Shown in pieces: positions 8,151-15,654 of a DNA stretch of 64,000 nucleotides. The notes beneath the pieces were generated by a model. The model was not told where the DNA came from. It saw only the letters and a list, made by a program, of their open reading frames with translations, and searched no databases. The position numbers and the translations under genes are program-made. The DNA comes from Oscillospiraceae bacterium. GTDB taxonomy: Bacteria > Bacillota > Clostridia > Oscillospirales > Oscillospiraceae. Positions within the stretch are counted from its first letter, which is position 1, and each line of letters opens with the position of its first letter. The DNA is taken from positions 1 through 64,000 of the forward strand of contig CACYXE010000007.1 of assembly GCA_902778275.1 (NCBI GenBank), in the 5' to 3' direction.

Positions 8151-9023
8151 ATGAAGCACAACATTTTGCGAGTTCTCGTCGCGCTGCTGTCCCTTTCTCT
8201 GCTCTGCCTCTGCGCGGGATGCGGACAACAGAAGCAGCCGGCAAGAGACAGCCGGGAGATCCTGGAAGAGATGATCGTGGATTACGGCAGCTACGGCGAA
8301 GAGGCGGAGACGCGCGTCGGCGAGCTCATGGAGGAGCTCTCCGCGGCAGACGCCGAAGCTGCTCTTCGGTGGGAGAAGATCATGGACCTCTGGCGTTCCT
8401 GCAACTCCGACCTGCCGATCCACTACGATGTTCTGCCGGACGGTTTGCCGGAAACGGATGAATTGGCCATCGCGGCGCTGGGCTTTCAGCTGGAGCCCGA
8501 CGGGACCATGCGCCGGGAGCTGATCGAGCGGCTGAAGGTCGTTTTAAACAGTGCGGAGAAATACCCTCACGCGCTCGTCATCTGCACAGGAGGCGGAACG
8601 GCATCCGAAAACAAAGGAGTAAGCGAAGCCGGGAAAATGGCCGAGTGGCTGATCGAAAACGGCCTCTCTCCTGACCGTGTGATCGTGGAGGATCAGTCTC
8701 TCACCACGGCCCAGAACGCGATCTGTACCTTTGATATCCTGGAAGCGAACTACCCCCAGGTGAAGAAGCTGGCCATCGTTTCCAGCGATTATCACATCGC
8801 CACCGGGACGCTGCTCTTTGAGGCTGAGTCGATCCTCCGACAGGATAAGGGGGAGGATGGCCGGATCCAGATCGTCTCCAACGCGGCGTGGAAGGCGCCC
8901 TCCGGCAGCCTGTCCAGCATGTTCCAGGCGGGGGCGCTCATTGAACTGTCCGGCGATGTGGATACGGCCTTTGAGATTTACTATGAGACCTATGATATCC
9001 ACGAGCTGCCGCCGCTGCATTAA
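8151..9023 (+). CDS. DUF218 (YdcF/SanA-like) family lipoprotein
   Basis: A 290-residue protein with a signal peptide ending in the lipobox CAGC. The mature domain matches DUF218: LVICTGGGTASENKGVSEA, then SEAGKMAEWLIENGLSPDRV, EDQSLTTAQNA, and VSSDYHIATGTLLFEA. These are the conserved glycine, Asn-Ala and Ser-Asp-His features. DUF218 proteins act in envelope maintenance, but the reaction is not settled. GGGAGG supports ATG 8151 rather than the upstream ATG at 8133. A terminator hairpin follows. Confidence 0.8.
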   Translation: MKHNILRVLVALLSLSLLCLCAGCGQQKQPARDSREILEEMIVDYGSYGEEAETRVGELMEELSAADAEAALRWEKIMDLWRSCNSDLPIHYDVLPDGLPETDELAIAALGFQLEPDGTMRRELIERLKVVLNSAEKYPHALVICTGGGTASENKGVSEAGKMAEWLIENGLSPDRVIVEDQSLTTAQNAICTFDILEANYPQVKKLAIVSSDYHIATGTLLFEAESILRQDKGEDGRIQIVSNAAWKAPSGSLSSMFQAGALIELSGDVDTAFEIYYETYDIHELPPLH

Positions 9024-9060
9024 CCCGCCGCCGGCCTTGTTCCGCAACAAAATAAGCTGA

Positions 9061-9095
9061 AAGCAGGCACTTTTTCAGTGCCTGCTTTCATTTTG
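9061..9095. terminator. Bidirectional intrinsic terminator
   Basis: An 11-bp stem (9061-9071 with 9079-9089) with a T-rich loop, followed by CATTTTG on the plus strand and a T-rich stretch on the minus strand. It separates the DUF218 lipoprotein gene from the convergent regulator gene. Confidence 0.8.
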
Positions 9096-9171
9096 CCGGA
9101 TGCGGCTTTGCCTCTCCGCAGCCCATGCCGCGGGGGCAGCGGTTTTCGCGTTTCCGTCAGCGCCGGGGAGG

Positions 9172-11091
9172 TCACTTGAGGAGCTTGGGGATGATGCCGT
9201 ACTTTTTCATCCGGCGGTACAGGGTCGCCCGGCTGATCCCCAGCCGCTCGGCGGCGGCGTCCACGTTCCCGCCGCAGATCGTGAGGGCCGCGACGATCGC
9301 CCCTTCTCCCGCGTCCTGGGGGATCGACAGCGTATCGCCCAGGCTGCTGCTGGGACGCTCCAGCACCAACTGCAGGCTTTCACTGGTCAGGATCGGGCCC
9401 GGATCGCTGTAATAGGCGCGGGCGATGCTGTTCTGCAGCTCCCGCACGTTGCCGGGCCAGTCATAGGCCTGCAGGCCCTCCACAAACTCCTGCGTCATCG
9501 TTTTGGGCGCTTCCGGATTGTTCGCGTTCAGTTCCTGCAGATATCGCTCGGCAAAGAGCAGGATATCCTCCGGGCGGGAGCGCAGCGGCAGGATCTCCAG
9601 GGTAAGCGGGCTCAGCCGGTAATACAGATCCTTTCGGAACATGCCCCGTTCGGCCATGTGCGCCAGATCCTGGCTGCTGGCCGCGATAATCCGGATGTCC
9701 AGCTTGATGGGATTGTTGCTGCCCAGACGCTGGATGGTATGCGTTTCCACCGCCTGCAGGAGCTTGATCTGCATATCCAGCGGGATCGCGGACACCGCGT
9801 CCAGGAACAGGGTCCCCTTATCCGCCAGCTCGAAGCGCCCCGGCTTTCCTTCGGCGGCGCGCCCGGGAAAGGCCACCGGGTCATAGCCGAACAGCTCCAT
9901 CTCAAACAGATCCAGGGGGATCGAGGCGCAGTTGACCGTCACGAAGGGGCCGTCGGCATTCGCGCCGGCGTTGTGGATCGCCTGGGCCAGCACCTCTTTG
10001 CCCGTGCCGCTCTCGCCCTGGATCAGGATATTCCCCTCGTAACGGGCAAATCTCTCCGCCATCGAGAGGGTCTTTTTCATCTTTTCATTTTCCGTGAGGA
10101 AGTTATGGAAGGTATAGCTTGCCCGGTTTCCGGACAGCTTGTTGGCCGTCTGGATGAGCTGGGTCTGCGGCCGCATCGTCACGCTGAAGGCGCAGTAGCG
10201 ATCCGCCATGGGACAGACGGTGATGCTGCAGTAGATCGTCTCCCCGTCCACCAGCACCGCCACATTGTCCGAAAAGAAGCTCTCGTCCATCCGCGATTTC
10301 AGCTGCGTGAGATCCGCGCTTGGGATCACGCTTTGGATCCCTTTTTCCCGCAGGCTGTCCAGGTCGCATTTCAGCAGTTCCTTCGCCGCGCTGTTCATCC
10401 AGGTCGGCGCATATTTCTGATCGAACAGCAGGATACAATCCTGACTGCTCTCCAGCACCTTGTGCATCATCAGCGCGTTCCGGGCTTCGCGGAGCTGGCC
10501 CTCGATACCGATGGCCGCGGCCTGGGCCATACCGAGAGTATGCAGGTGGGCTTTTTCCCGATCTCCCGACAGGTTGATGCAGCCCACCACCTCTCCGTAC
10601 ACGTCATGGATCGGCGCCGCCGAGCAGGTCCAGCCGTGATGGGTGACGCAGTAATGCTCCGGCCCGATGGTCTGGATCGGCATGTCGTAATCCAGCGCGA
10701 GACTGATGGCGTTGGTGCCCACCTCCAGATTGCTCCACTTGGCCCCCGGCATGAAGCGCATATCGTTGGACTTGGAGATGATCTCATCGTCGCCCATCAT
10801 CTCCAGAATATAGCCCGCCGCGTCCGTCAGCACCACCAGGAAACCGGAGACGCGGACGATCTCAAAGATCTCCCGCATGACCGGCAGGGCCAGCGAGATC
10901 AGCATCTGGTTCTCCTTGCGGGCGCTTTCCAGGATGTTTATGTCGATGCGCCGCCCCTCCCCGCCGGAGGGGTTCACGCCGGCGGCCCGGCACTTCTGCC
11001 AGGCGTCCGATATGGGGTAGCGGATCTCCGGACTCAGCTTCCCCTCAAAGACGAAATCCGCCCAGAGCTCGGTCATTTTCGCGATATCCAT
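9172..11091 (-). CDS. acoR: AcoR-like AAA+/Fis regulator with degenerate sigma-54 motifs
   Basis: A 639-residue regulator laid out as N-terminal sensory GAF-like domain (with FMPGAKWSNLEVGTNAISL, as in AcoR proteins), PAS-like region (about 220-320), AAA+ domain (about 330-560) and C-terminal Fis-type helix-turn-helix (GNVDAAAERLGISRATLYRR). Walker A is intact (GESGTGKE) and the arginine finger region FRKDLYYRL is present. However, the sigma-54 contact loop GAFTGA reads VAFPGR, and Walker B reads GTLFLDAV, lacking the catalytic Glu of the usual DE. It lies ten bases after lplA on the same strand. It probably controls the divergent aco operon, but likely not through sigma-54 ATPase remodelling. 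Confidence 0.85.
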   Translation of the reverse strand: MDIAKMTELWADFVFEGKLSPEIRYPISDAWQKCRAAGVNPSGGEGRRIDINILESARKENQMLISLALPVMREIFEIVRVSGFLVVLTDAAGYILEMMGDDEIISKSNDMRFMPGAKWSNLEVGTNAISLALDYDMPIQTIGPEHYCVTHHGWTCSAAPIHDVYGEVVGCINLSGDREKAHLHTLGMAQAAAIGIEGQLREARNALMMHKVLESSQDCILLFDQKYAPTWMNSAAKELLKCDLDSLREKGIQSVIPSADLTQLKSRMDESFFSDNVAVLVDGETIYCSITVCPMADRYCAFSVTMRPQTQLIQTANKLSGNRASYTFHNFLTENEKMKKTLSMAERFARYEGNILIQGESGTGKEVLAQAIHNAGANADGPFVTVNCASIPLDLFEMELFGYDPVAFPGRAAEGKPGRFELADKGTLFLDAVSAIPLDMQIKLLQAVETHTIQRLGSNNPIKLDIRIIAASSQDLAHMAERGMFRKDLYYRLSPLTLEILPLRSRPEDILLFAERYLQELNANNPEAPKTMTQEFVEGLQAYDWPGNVRELQNSIARAYYSDPGPILTSESLQLVLERPSSSLGDTLSIPQDAGEGAIVAALTICGGNVDAAAERLGISRATLYRRMKKYGIIPKLLK

Positions 11092-11101
11092 GCTGCACCT
11101 C

Positions 11102-12094
11102 TTATCTCAGAATGGTCTCCAGGATCTCTTCCTCACTGATGCCGCCGAACAGCGTTGACAGGTCAAACTGCGACAGGACCTGCCGGATCGCCCCCGCCTC
11201 TGCGGGCACGCCCCGCAGGGCGGCGCACAGAGCGTCGTTGGCGTCGGCCGCCATGTAATCCCCCAGGAAGGCGATCTCCCGGATGCGTCCTGCGTGAGCG
11301 TCCATGCGCACCTCCAGGGTGCCGCCCGCAAAGCGGCGGCGGTTTTTGAAGCTGTAGTCCGGGGCCCGCCCGTAGGTCCACTCCCAGGAGCGGTATTTTT
11401 CCTCCGCCAGCTTCCGCACCTGGGCCAGCTCCTCCTCCGTCAGCGTCTGCCGCTCAAAGCCGTCCGCGGCCAATTCCCCCAGCAGCGCCGCCCAGAAGCC
11501 GGCCATGTCCGCGCCCTCGGGCAGATACTCCCGCAGATTGCCCACCCGGCTGCGCACGGATTTGGTGCTCTTGGAGGCAAATTTCGAGGGATCGGCCCGG
11601 AGGCTCCCGGCGATCATGGCGCTGTCCGAGTCGAAAAGAAGGGTGCCGTGGTGGAGGACCCGCCCGCCGTAAATGCGCTGCGCCACGCCGGAGACCTTTT
11701 TCCCATCCACGAGGATGTCGTTGCGGCCGCTGGTCTCCGCCGTCACGCCCAGGGCGGCCAGCGCCCGGCAGACCGGCTCCGTGAAGCGCCGGATGGAAAG
11801 GGCCGCGCTGTCCCCCAGATCGGTGATAAAGGAGTAGTTCAGGTTCCCCAGATCGTGATAGACGGCGCCGCCGCCGGTCATGCGGCGGACCACCGTGATC
11901 CCGTGCTGCCGGACGAAATCCGGGTCGATCTCCTCCAGCGTGTTTTGATTGCAGCCCACGACCACCGTGTTCCTGTTTTGCCAGAGCATCAGCCAATCCC
12001 CCTGGGTCTTGTGCTCCAGCACGTATTGCTCCACGGCCAGATTCCAGCAGGGATCGGTGCTTCCGGTCTCCAGATAGCGGGTCAGCATACGCAT
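11102..12094 (-). CDS. lplA: Lipoate-protein ligase A
   Basis: A 330-residue protein with the LplA signature RRMTGGGAVYHDLGN (about 70-84), the lysine-containing KKVSG (about 131) and HHGTLLFD, plus the C-terminal accessory domain (YRSWEWTYG onward). It attaches lipoate to the lipoyl lysines of acyltransferase subunits. It is divergently placed beside acoC and acoL, both of which carry a lipoyl domain, so it is presumably the dedicated ligase of this complex. The start at 12094 has AAAGGA upstream, and an excellent promoter lies further upstream. Confidence 0.92.
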   Translation of the reverse strand: MRMLTRYLETGSTDPCWNLAVEQYVLEHKTQGDWLMLWQNRNTVVVGCNQNTLEEIDPDFVRQHGITVVRRMTGGGAVYHDLGNLNYSFITDLGDSAALSIRRFTEPVCRALAALGVTAETSGRNDILVDGKKVSGVAQRIYGGRVLHHGTLLFDSDSAMIAGSLRADPSKFASKSTKSVRSRVGNLREYLPEGADMAGFWAALLGELAADGFERQTLTEEELAQVRKLAEEKYRSWEWTYGRAPDYSFKNRRRFAGGTLEVRMDAHAGRIREIAFLGDYMAADANDALCAALRGVPAEAGAIRQVLSQFDLSTLFGGISEEEILETILR

Positions 12095-12120
12095 GCGTCC
12101 TTTCCTTTATATTGATCTCT

Positions 12121-12149
12121 ATCATACGCCCTTCTGCGCGCGTATGCAA
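12121..12149 (-). promoter_or_regulatory. SigA-type promoter of lplA-acoR with internal dyad
   Basis: Reading the minus strand: TTGCAT (12149-12144), 17-bp spacer, TATGAT (12126-12121). A perfect 7-bp inverted repeat, CATACGC at 12123-12129 with GCGTATG at 12140-12146, fills the spacer and touches both boxes, so a protein bound there would block RNA polymerase. Confidence 0.7.
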
Positions 12150-12152
12150 GCA

Positions 12153-12322
12153 AAAATCTCATAAAAATCTCAAAACTGCGTAAAACTGCCTGGCTGCGCA
12201 GCGTTTGCTTTCCCAACGCCTTGTTATTCTTTTGGCTTTCTTTTGTCGCAGAAGAATGAAATGACTAAATCTTCACCGGCTTGCCGCTGAGAATTTGCGA
12301 AGAATGAGATTTTGTCTCATTC
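12153..12322. promoter_or_regulatory. Repeated AAAATCTCA elements between lplA and acoA
   Basis: AAAATCTCA occurs at 12153-12161 and again at 12164-12172, one helical turn apart. Its inverse is part of a dyad at 12302-12322: GAATGAGA, TTTTG, TCTCATTC. These are candidate binding sites for the aco regulator. The rest of this 458-bp intergenic region, apart from the promoters, shows nothing I recognise. Confidence 0.45.
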
Positions 12323-12440
12323 CCCCGGGGCATCTGGTCTTATCCGATCCATATTGGACGCGAGCGCCTGCAATCATACCCAATTTTTGCTTAAAAAACT
12401 GGTACTAACGGAGAAATTGAGGGAGGAATTACGATGGGGA

Positions 12441-12469
12441 TTGAGATTTCCGAGAGAAAAATATATAAT
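12441..12469 (+). promoter_or_regulatory. SigA-type promoter of the aco operon
   Basis: TTGAGA at 12441-12446, 17-bp spacer, TATAAT at 12464-12469. The expected start near 12476 gives a leader of about 77 bases. No -24/-12 (sigma-54) sequence is visible in this region. Confidence 0.75.
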
Positions 12470-12507
12470 ATTATCAACGGACAAGGTTTGTCCAACAGGA
12501 AGCGGAT

Positions 12508-12524
12508 GGCAGGCCGCGCCTGCC
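12508..12524 (+). promoter_or_regulatory. Leader hairpin before acoA
   Basis: A perfect 7-bp GC-rich stem (GGCAGGC with GCCTGCC) and a 3-base loop in the leader, 17 bases before the GGAGG of acoA. It could modulate mRNA stability or be an operator. Confidence 0.4.
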
Positions 12525-12552
12525 GCCGCGTATTGAGATAGGAGGTTTTTCA

Positions 12553-13539
12553 ATGGCAGTAAGCAGAGAACAGATGAAAGACATCTATACCCGCATGTGC
12601 CGCATCCGTGCTTTTGAGACGGCGGCTGCCAAGCTGTTTGCCGAGGGTAAGATCTACGGCTTTGCCCACCTGTATCTGGGCGAGGAAGCGATCGCTCCGG
12701 CTGTGTGCGAGTGCCTGCGGGATGATGACTTCATCACCAGTACCCACCGTGGCCATGGCCACATCATCGCCAAGGACGGCGATCTGAACCTTATGATGGC
12801 GGAGCTCTTCGGCCGCTACACCGGTTATTGCAAGGGCAAGGGCGGCTCCATGCACATTGCGGACCGCAGCAAGGGCATCCTGGGCGCCAACGGCATCGTC
12901 GGTGCCGGCCACAACATTGCTGTGGGCGCCGGCCTGTCCGCCAAGATCCGCGGCACCGATCAGGTTTGTGTCTGCTTCTTCGGCGACGGCTCCACCAACC
13001 AGGGCACTTTCCATGAGTCCCTGAACATGGCTTCCATCTGGAAGCTGCCGATCATCTACGTCTGCGAGAACAACCACTATGGCATTTCCATGAGCCAGGA
13101 TCGCCACCAGGCTATCAAGGACATCGCCGATCGCGGCGCGGCCTACAACGTTCCCGGCGTCGCCGTGGACGGCAACGATCCCATCGCGGTCTATGAAGCG
13201 GCTGAGGAAGCGGTCGCCAGAGCCAGAGCCGGCAAGGGACCCACCCTCATCGAATGCAAGACCTATCGTCAGCACGGCCACTTCGAGGGCGACCCCGCCA
13301 CCTACAAGCCCAAAGAAGAGCAGGCGGCCTGGATGGCCAAGGACCCGATGCCCCGCTTTGAGAAGTACATGGAAGAGAACGGCGTCATGACCGCGGACGA
13401 GATCAAGGCCGTGAAGGATGCCGTGGACAAGCAGATCGAAGAAGCCATCGCGTTTGCGGACGCCCAGCCCTTCGCGCCTGAGGAGAGTGCCGTCGTGGAT
13501 GTTTATTCTGATATTACTGCGGAGGTGCGTGAGAGATGA
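12553..13539 (+). CDS. acoA: Acetoin dehydrogenase E1 alpha (TPP-dependent)
   Basis: A 328-residue E1 alpha subunit. The TPP motif runs from FFGDGSTNQGTFHESLNMA (about 141) to CENNHYGIS, and the substrate-channel segment THRGHGHIIAKD and RQHGHFEGDP are present. The family includes pyruvate, branched-chain and acetoin E1 subunits. The acetoin assignment comes from context: acoX, lplA and an AcoR-like regulator sit in the same locus. GGAGG at 12541-12545 precedes ATG 12553. It overlaps acoB by four bases. Confidence 0.88.
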   Translation: MAVSREQMKDIYTRMCRIRAFETAAAKLFAEGKIYGFAHLYLGEEAIAPAVCECLRDDDFITSTHRGHGHIIAKDGDLNLMMAELFGRYTGYCKGKGGSMHIADRSKGILGANGIVGAGHNIAVGAGLSAKIRGTDQVCVCFFGDGSTNQGTFHESLNMASIWKLPIIYVCENNHYGISMSQDRHQAIKDIADRGAAYNVPGVAVDGNDPIAVYEAAEEAVARARAGKGPTLIECKTYRQHGHFEGDPATYKPKEEQAAWMAKDPMPRFEKYMEENGVMTADEIKAVKDAVDKQIEEAIAFADAQPFAPEESAVVDVYSDITAEVRER

Positions 13540-14504
13540 GTATGATGACTTACGGCGAAGCGATCCGCGAGGCTATGAGCATCCGGATGCGCCAGGATCC
13601 TACCGTTATTCTGTTCGGTGAAGACGTCGGCGCCTTTGGCGGCTGCTTCGGCGTCAGCGCCGGTATGATCGAGGAGTTCGGCCCCGAGCGCGTACGCGAT
13701 ACCCCGATCTCCGAGGGCGCCATCATCGGCGCCGCTGTGGGCAGCGCGGCCACCGGACTGCGTCCCATTGCAGAGCTGATGTTCAACGACTTCCTGACTG
13801 TCGCCATGGACCAGCTGGTCAACCAGGCGGCCAAGATGCGCTACATGTTCGGCGGCAAGATCTCCCTGCCCATGGTCGTGCGTCTGCCCGCAGGCGCCGG
13901 CACCGGCGGCGCTGCCCAGCACTGCCAGAGCCTTGAGGCGTGGCTGACCCATGTCCCCGGCCTGAAGGTCGTGTATCCCAGCAACGCGCAGGACGCCCTG
14001 GGCCTGCTGCTCACGTCCATCGACGACGACAACCCCGTCATGTTCTTTGAGAACAAGACCCTCTACGCCACCAAGAGCGAAGTGACCAGCCTGGATCCCA
14101 TTCCTCTGGGCAAGGGCCGCATCGCCCTGGAAGGTGAGGACGTCACCATCATCACCTACGGCCGCCAGGTCTACACCGCCCTCGACGCTGCCAAGACCCT
14201 GGCCGCTGACGGCATCAAGGCTGAGGTCATCGATATCCGCACCCTCTTCCCGCTGGATAAGGATCTCATCCGCCAGAGCCTGGAGAAGACCAACAAGGCC
14301 ATCATCGTGACCGAGGAGACCAAGCGCGGCGGCTACGGCGGCGAGATCAGCGCCACCATCGCCGAGGAGATGTTCGATCTGCTGGACGCTCCCGTCGCCA
14401 GAATCGGCTCCCTCGACACGCCTGTCCCCTTCGCGCCCAACCTGGAGCAGTACTACATGCCCAGCGATGTGGACATCGTGGTTGCCGCGAAGAAGATGTT
14501 CTAA
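13536..14504 (+). CDS. acoB: Acetoin dehydrogenase E1 beta
   Basis: A 322-residue E1 beta partner of the previous gene: MTYGEAIREAMSIRM start, FGEDVGAFGG, then the transketolase pyrimidine-binding region and C-terminal domain (VIDIRTLFPLD, IVTEETKRGGYGG). It begins inside the acoA stop (ATGA), so subunit synthesis is coupled. With AcoA it decarboxylates acetoin, releases acetaldehyde and passes an acetyl unit to the lipoyl arm of AcoC. Confidence 0.9.
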   Translation: MSMMTYGEAIREAMSIRMRQDPTVILFGEDVGAFGGCFGVSAGMIEEFGPERVRDTPISEGAIIGAAVGSAATGLRPIAELMFNDFLTVAMDQLVNQAAKMRYMFGGKISLPMVVRLPAGAGTGGAAQHCQSLEAWLTHVPGLKVVYPSNAQDALGLLLTSIDDDNPVMFFENKTLYATKSEVTSLDPIPLGKGRIALEGEDVTIITYGRQVYTALDAAKTLAADGIKAEVIDIRTLFPLDKDLIRQSLEKTNKAIIVTEETKRGGYGGEISATIAEEMFDLLDAPVARIGSLDTPVPFAPNLEQYYMPSDVDIVVAAKKMF

Positions 14505-14614
14505 ACCCTCCGTTCTCCGGTCCTTCCGGGGAAGGGAAATCGAACTGTGCTGCGGCCCAAAAGCCGCAGCACAGCTTGTAAAGAGCGCGTAAACACATGC
14601 AAGGAGGAATGACC

Positions 14615-15607
14615 ATGGCGTCCATAGGCATCATCGCAAATCCCCAGTCCGGCAAGGATATCCGGAGACTTGTGTCCTATGCCACCACCATTGACAACAA
14701 CGAAAAAGTCAACATCTGCAAGCGCATCTCGCTGGCGGCCTACGGGCTCGGCATCGACAAGATCATCTTCATGCCGGACACCTTCACCATGGGCTATAGC
14801 GTCCAGTACCAGCTTGAGGATGACAAAATGCCCTGCTGCGAGATCGAAGTGCTCGACTTCCTGTTTGACGCCTCCATGGCGGACACCATCGAGTCCGCGA
14901 GACTGATGGAGGAGCGGGGCGTCGGCTGCGTGGTGGTCCTCGGCGGCGACGGCACCTCCCGTGCCGCGGCAAAGTCGCTGAAGAAGACGCCGATGCTGTC
15001 CATCTCCACCGGTACCAACAACGTCTATCCGCAGATGATGGAGGGAACCGTGGCCGGCATGGCCGCGGCCGCGGTCGCCATGATGGACGACCCCTACAGC
15101 GTCTGCATCCGCGACAAGCGGATCCAGGTCTTCGTCAACGGTGAATACCGGGACATGGCGCTCATCGACGCGGTCATCTCCGACGACGAGTTCGCCGGCG
15201 CCAAGGCCATCTGGGATCCGAAAAAGATGAAGTACATCGTCGTCTCCCGCTGCCACCCGGCCTCCATCGGCTTCTCCGCCGTACCCGGGGCCTACCGCAT
15301 CGTGGAGGACAGCGACCCCTTCGGCTACGCCATCGCCCTGGGCGAGGAGGGTATTCCCGTGAAGGCGCCCATCGCCGCCGGTATCCTCACGCCCATGCAC
15401 ATCAGGGAAAAGCAGCAGCTTGCCCTGGGCGAGAAGTATACCGTGGTGGCGGAAAAGCCCTGCATGATTGCCCTCGACGGCGAGCGGGAGGTCAAGCTCT
15501 TCGCCGGAGACCGGGCGGACTTCATCATCACCGACGACGGCCCCTGGCGCGTGCTGCCCCGCAAAGCGCTGTCCAGGGCACAGGAACTGGGAATGTTCAA
15601 AGCTTAG
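14615..15607 (+). CDS. acoX: AcoX-type NAD-kinase-like protein
   Basis: A 330-residue protein with an N-terminal IGIIANPQSGKDIR and the ATP-NAD kinase motif VVLGGDGTSR (about 112-121), then ISTGTNNVYP. AcoX genes lie in many acetoin dehydrogenase operons, and their exact role is still unclear. AAGGAGGA at 14601-14608 fixes ATG 14615 as the start, although ATG 14597 is in frame. The 110-bp gap after acoB has no clear hairpin. This gene is the best local evidence that the complex is for acetoin, not pyruvate. Confidence 0.85.
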   Translation: MASIGIIANPQSGKDIRRLVSYATTIDNNEKVNICKRISLAAYGLGIDKIIFMPDTFTMGYSVQYQLEDDKMPCCEIEVLDFLFDASMADTIESARLMEERGVGCVVVLGGDGTSRAAAKSLKKTPMLSISTGTNNVYPQMMEGTVAGMAAAAVAMMDDPYSVCIRDKRIQVFVNGEYRDMALIDAVISDDEFAGAKAIWDPKKMKYIVVSRCHPASIGFSAVPGAYRIVEDSDPFGYAIALGEEGIPVKAPIAAGILTPMHIREKQQLALGEKYTVVAEKPCMIALDGEREVKLFAGDRADFIITDDGPWRVLPRKALSRAQELGMFKA

Positions 15608-15654
15608 GCTTTTTTCATAGAAACAATTGAAAAGACGATATAAGGAGGAATACC

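Noticed and set aside
9100..11139. 679-codon plus-strand open frame
   Set aside because: It is the antisense of the AcoR-like gene, with His/Arg-rich low-complexity text and no recognisable domain.
12507..12524. Possible sigma-54 promoter (TGGCAGG...TGC) before acoA
   Set aside because: The GG-to-GC spacing is 12, not 10 bases, and the sequence is better explained as a 7-bp hairpin.
12312..12536. 74-codon open frame before acoA
   Set aside because: It runs through the promoter and leader, and has no ribosome binding site or similarity.
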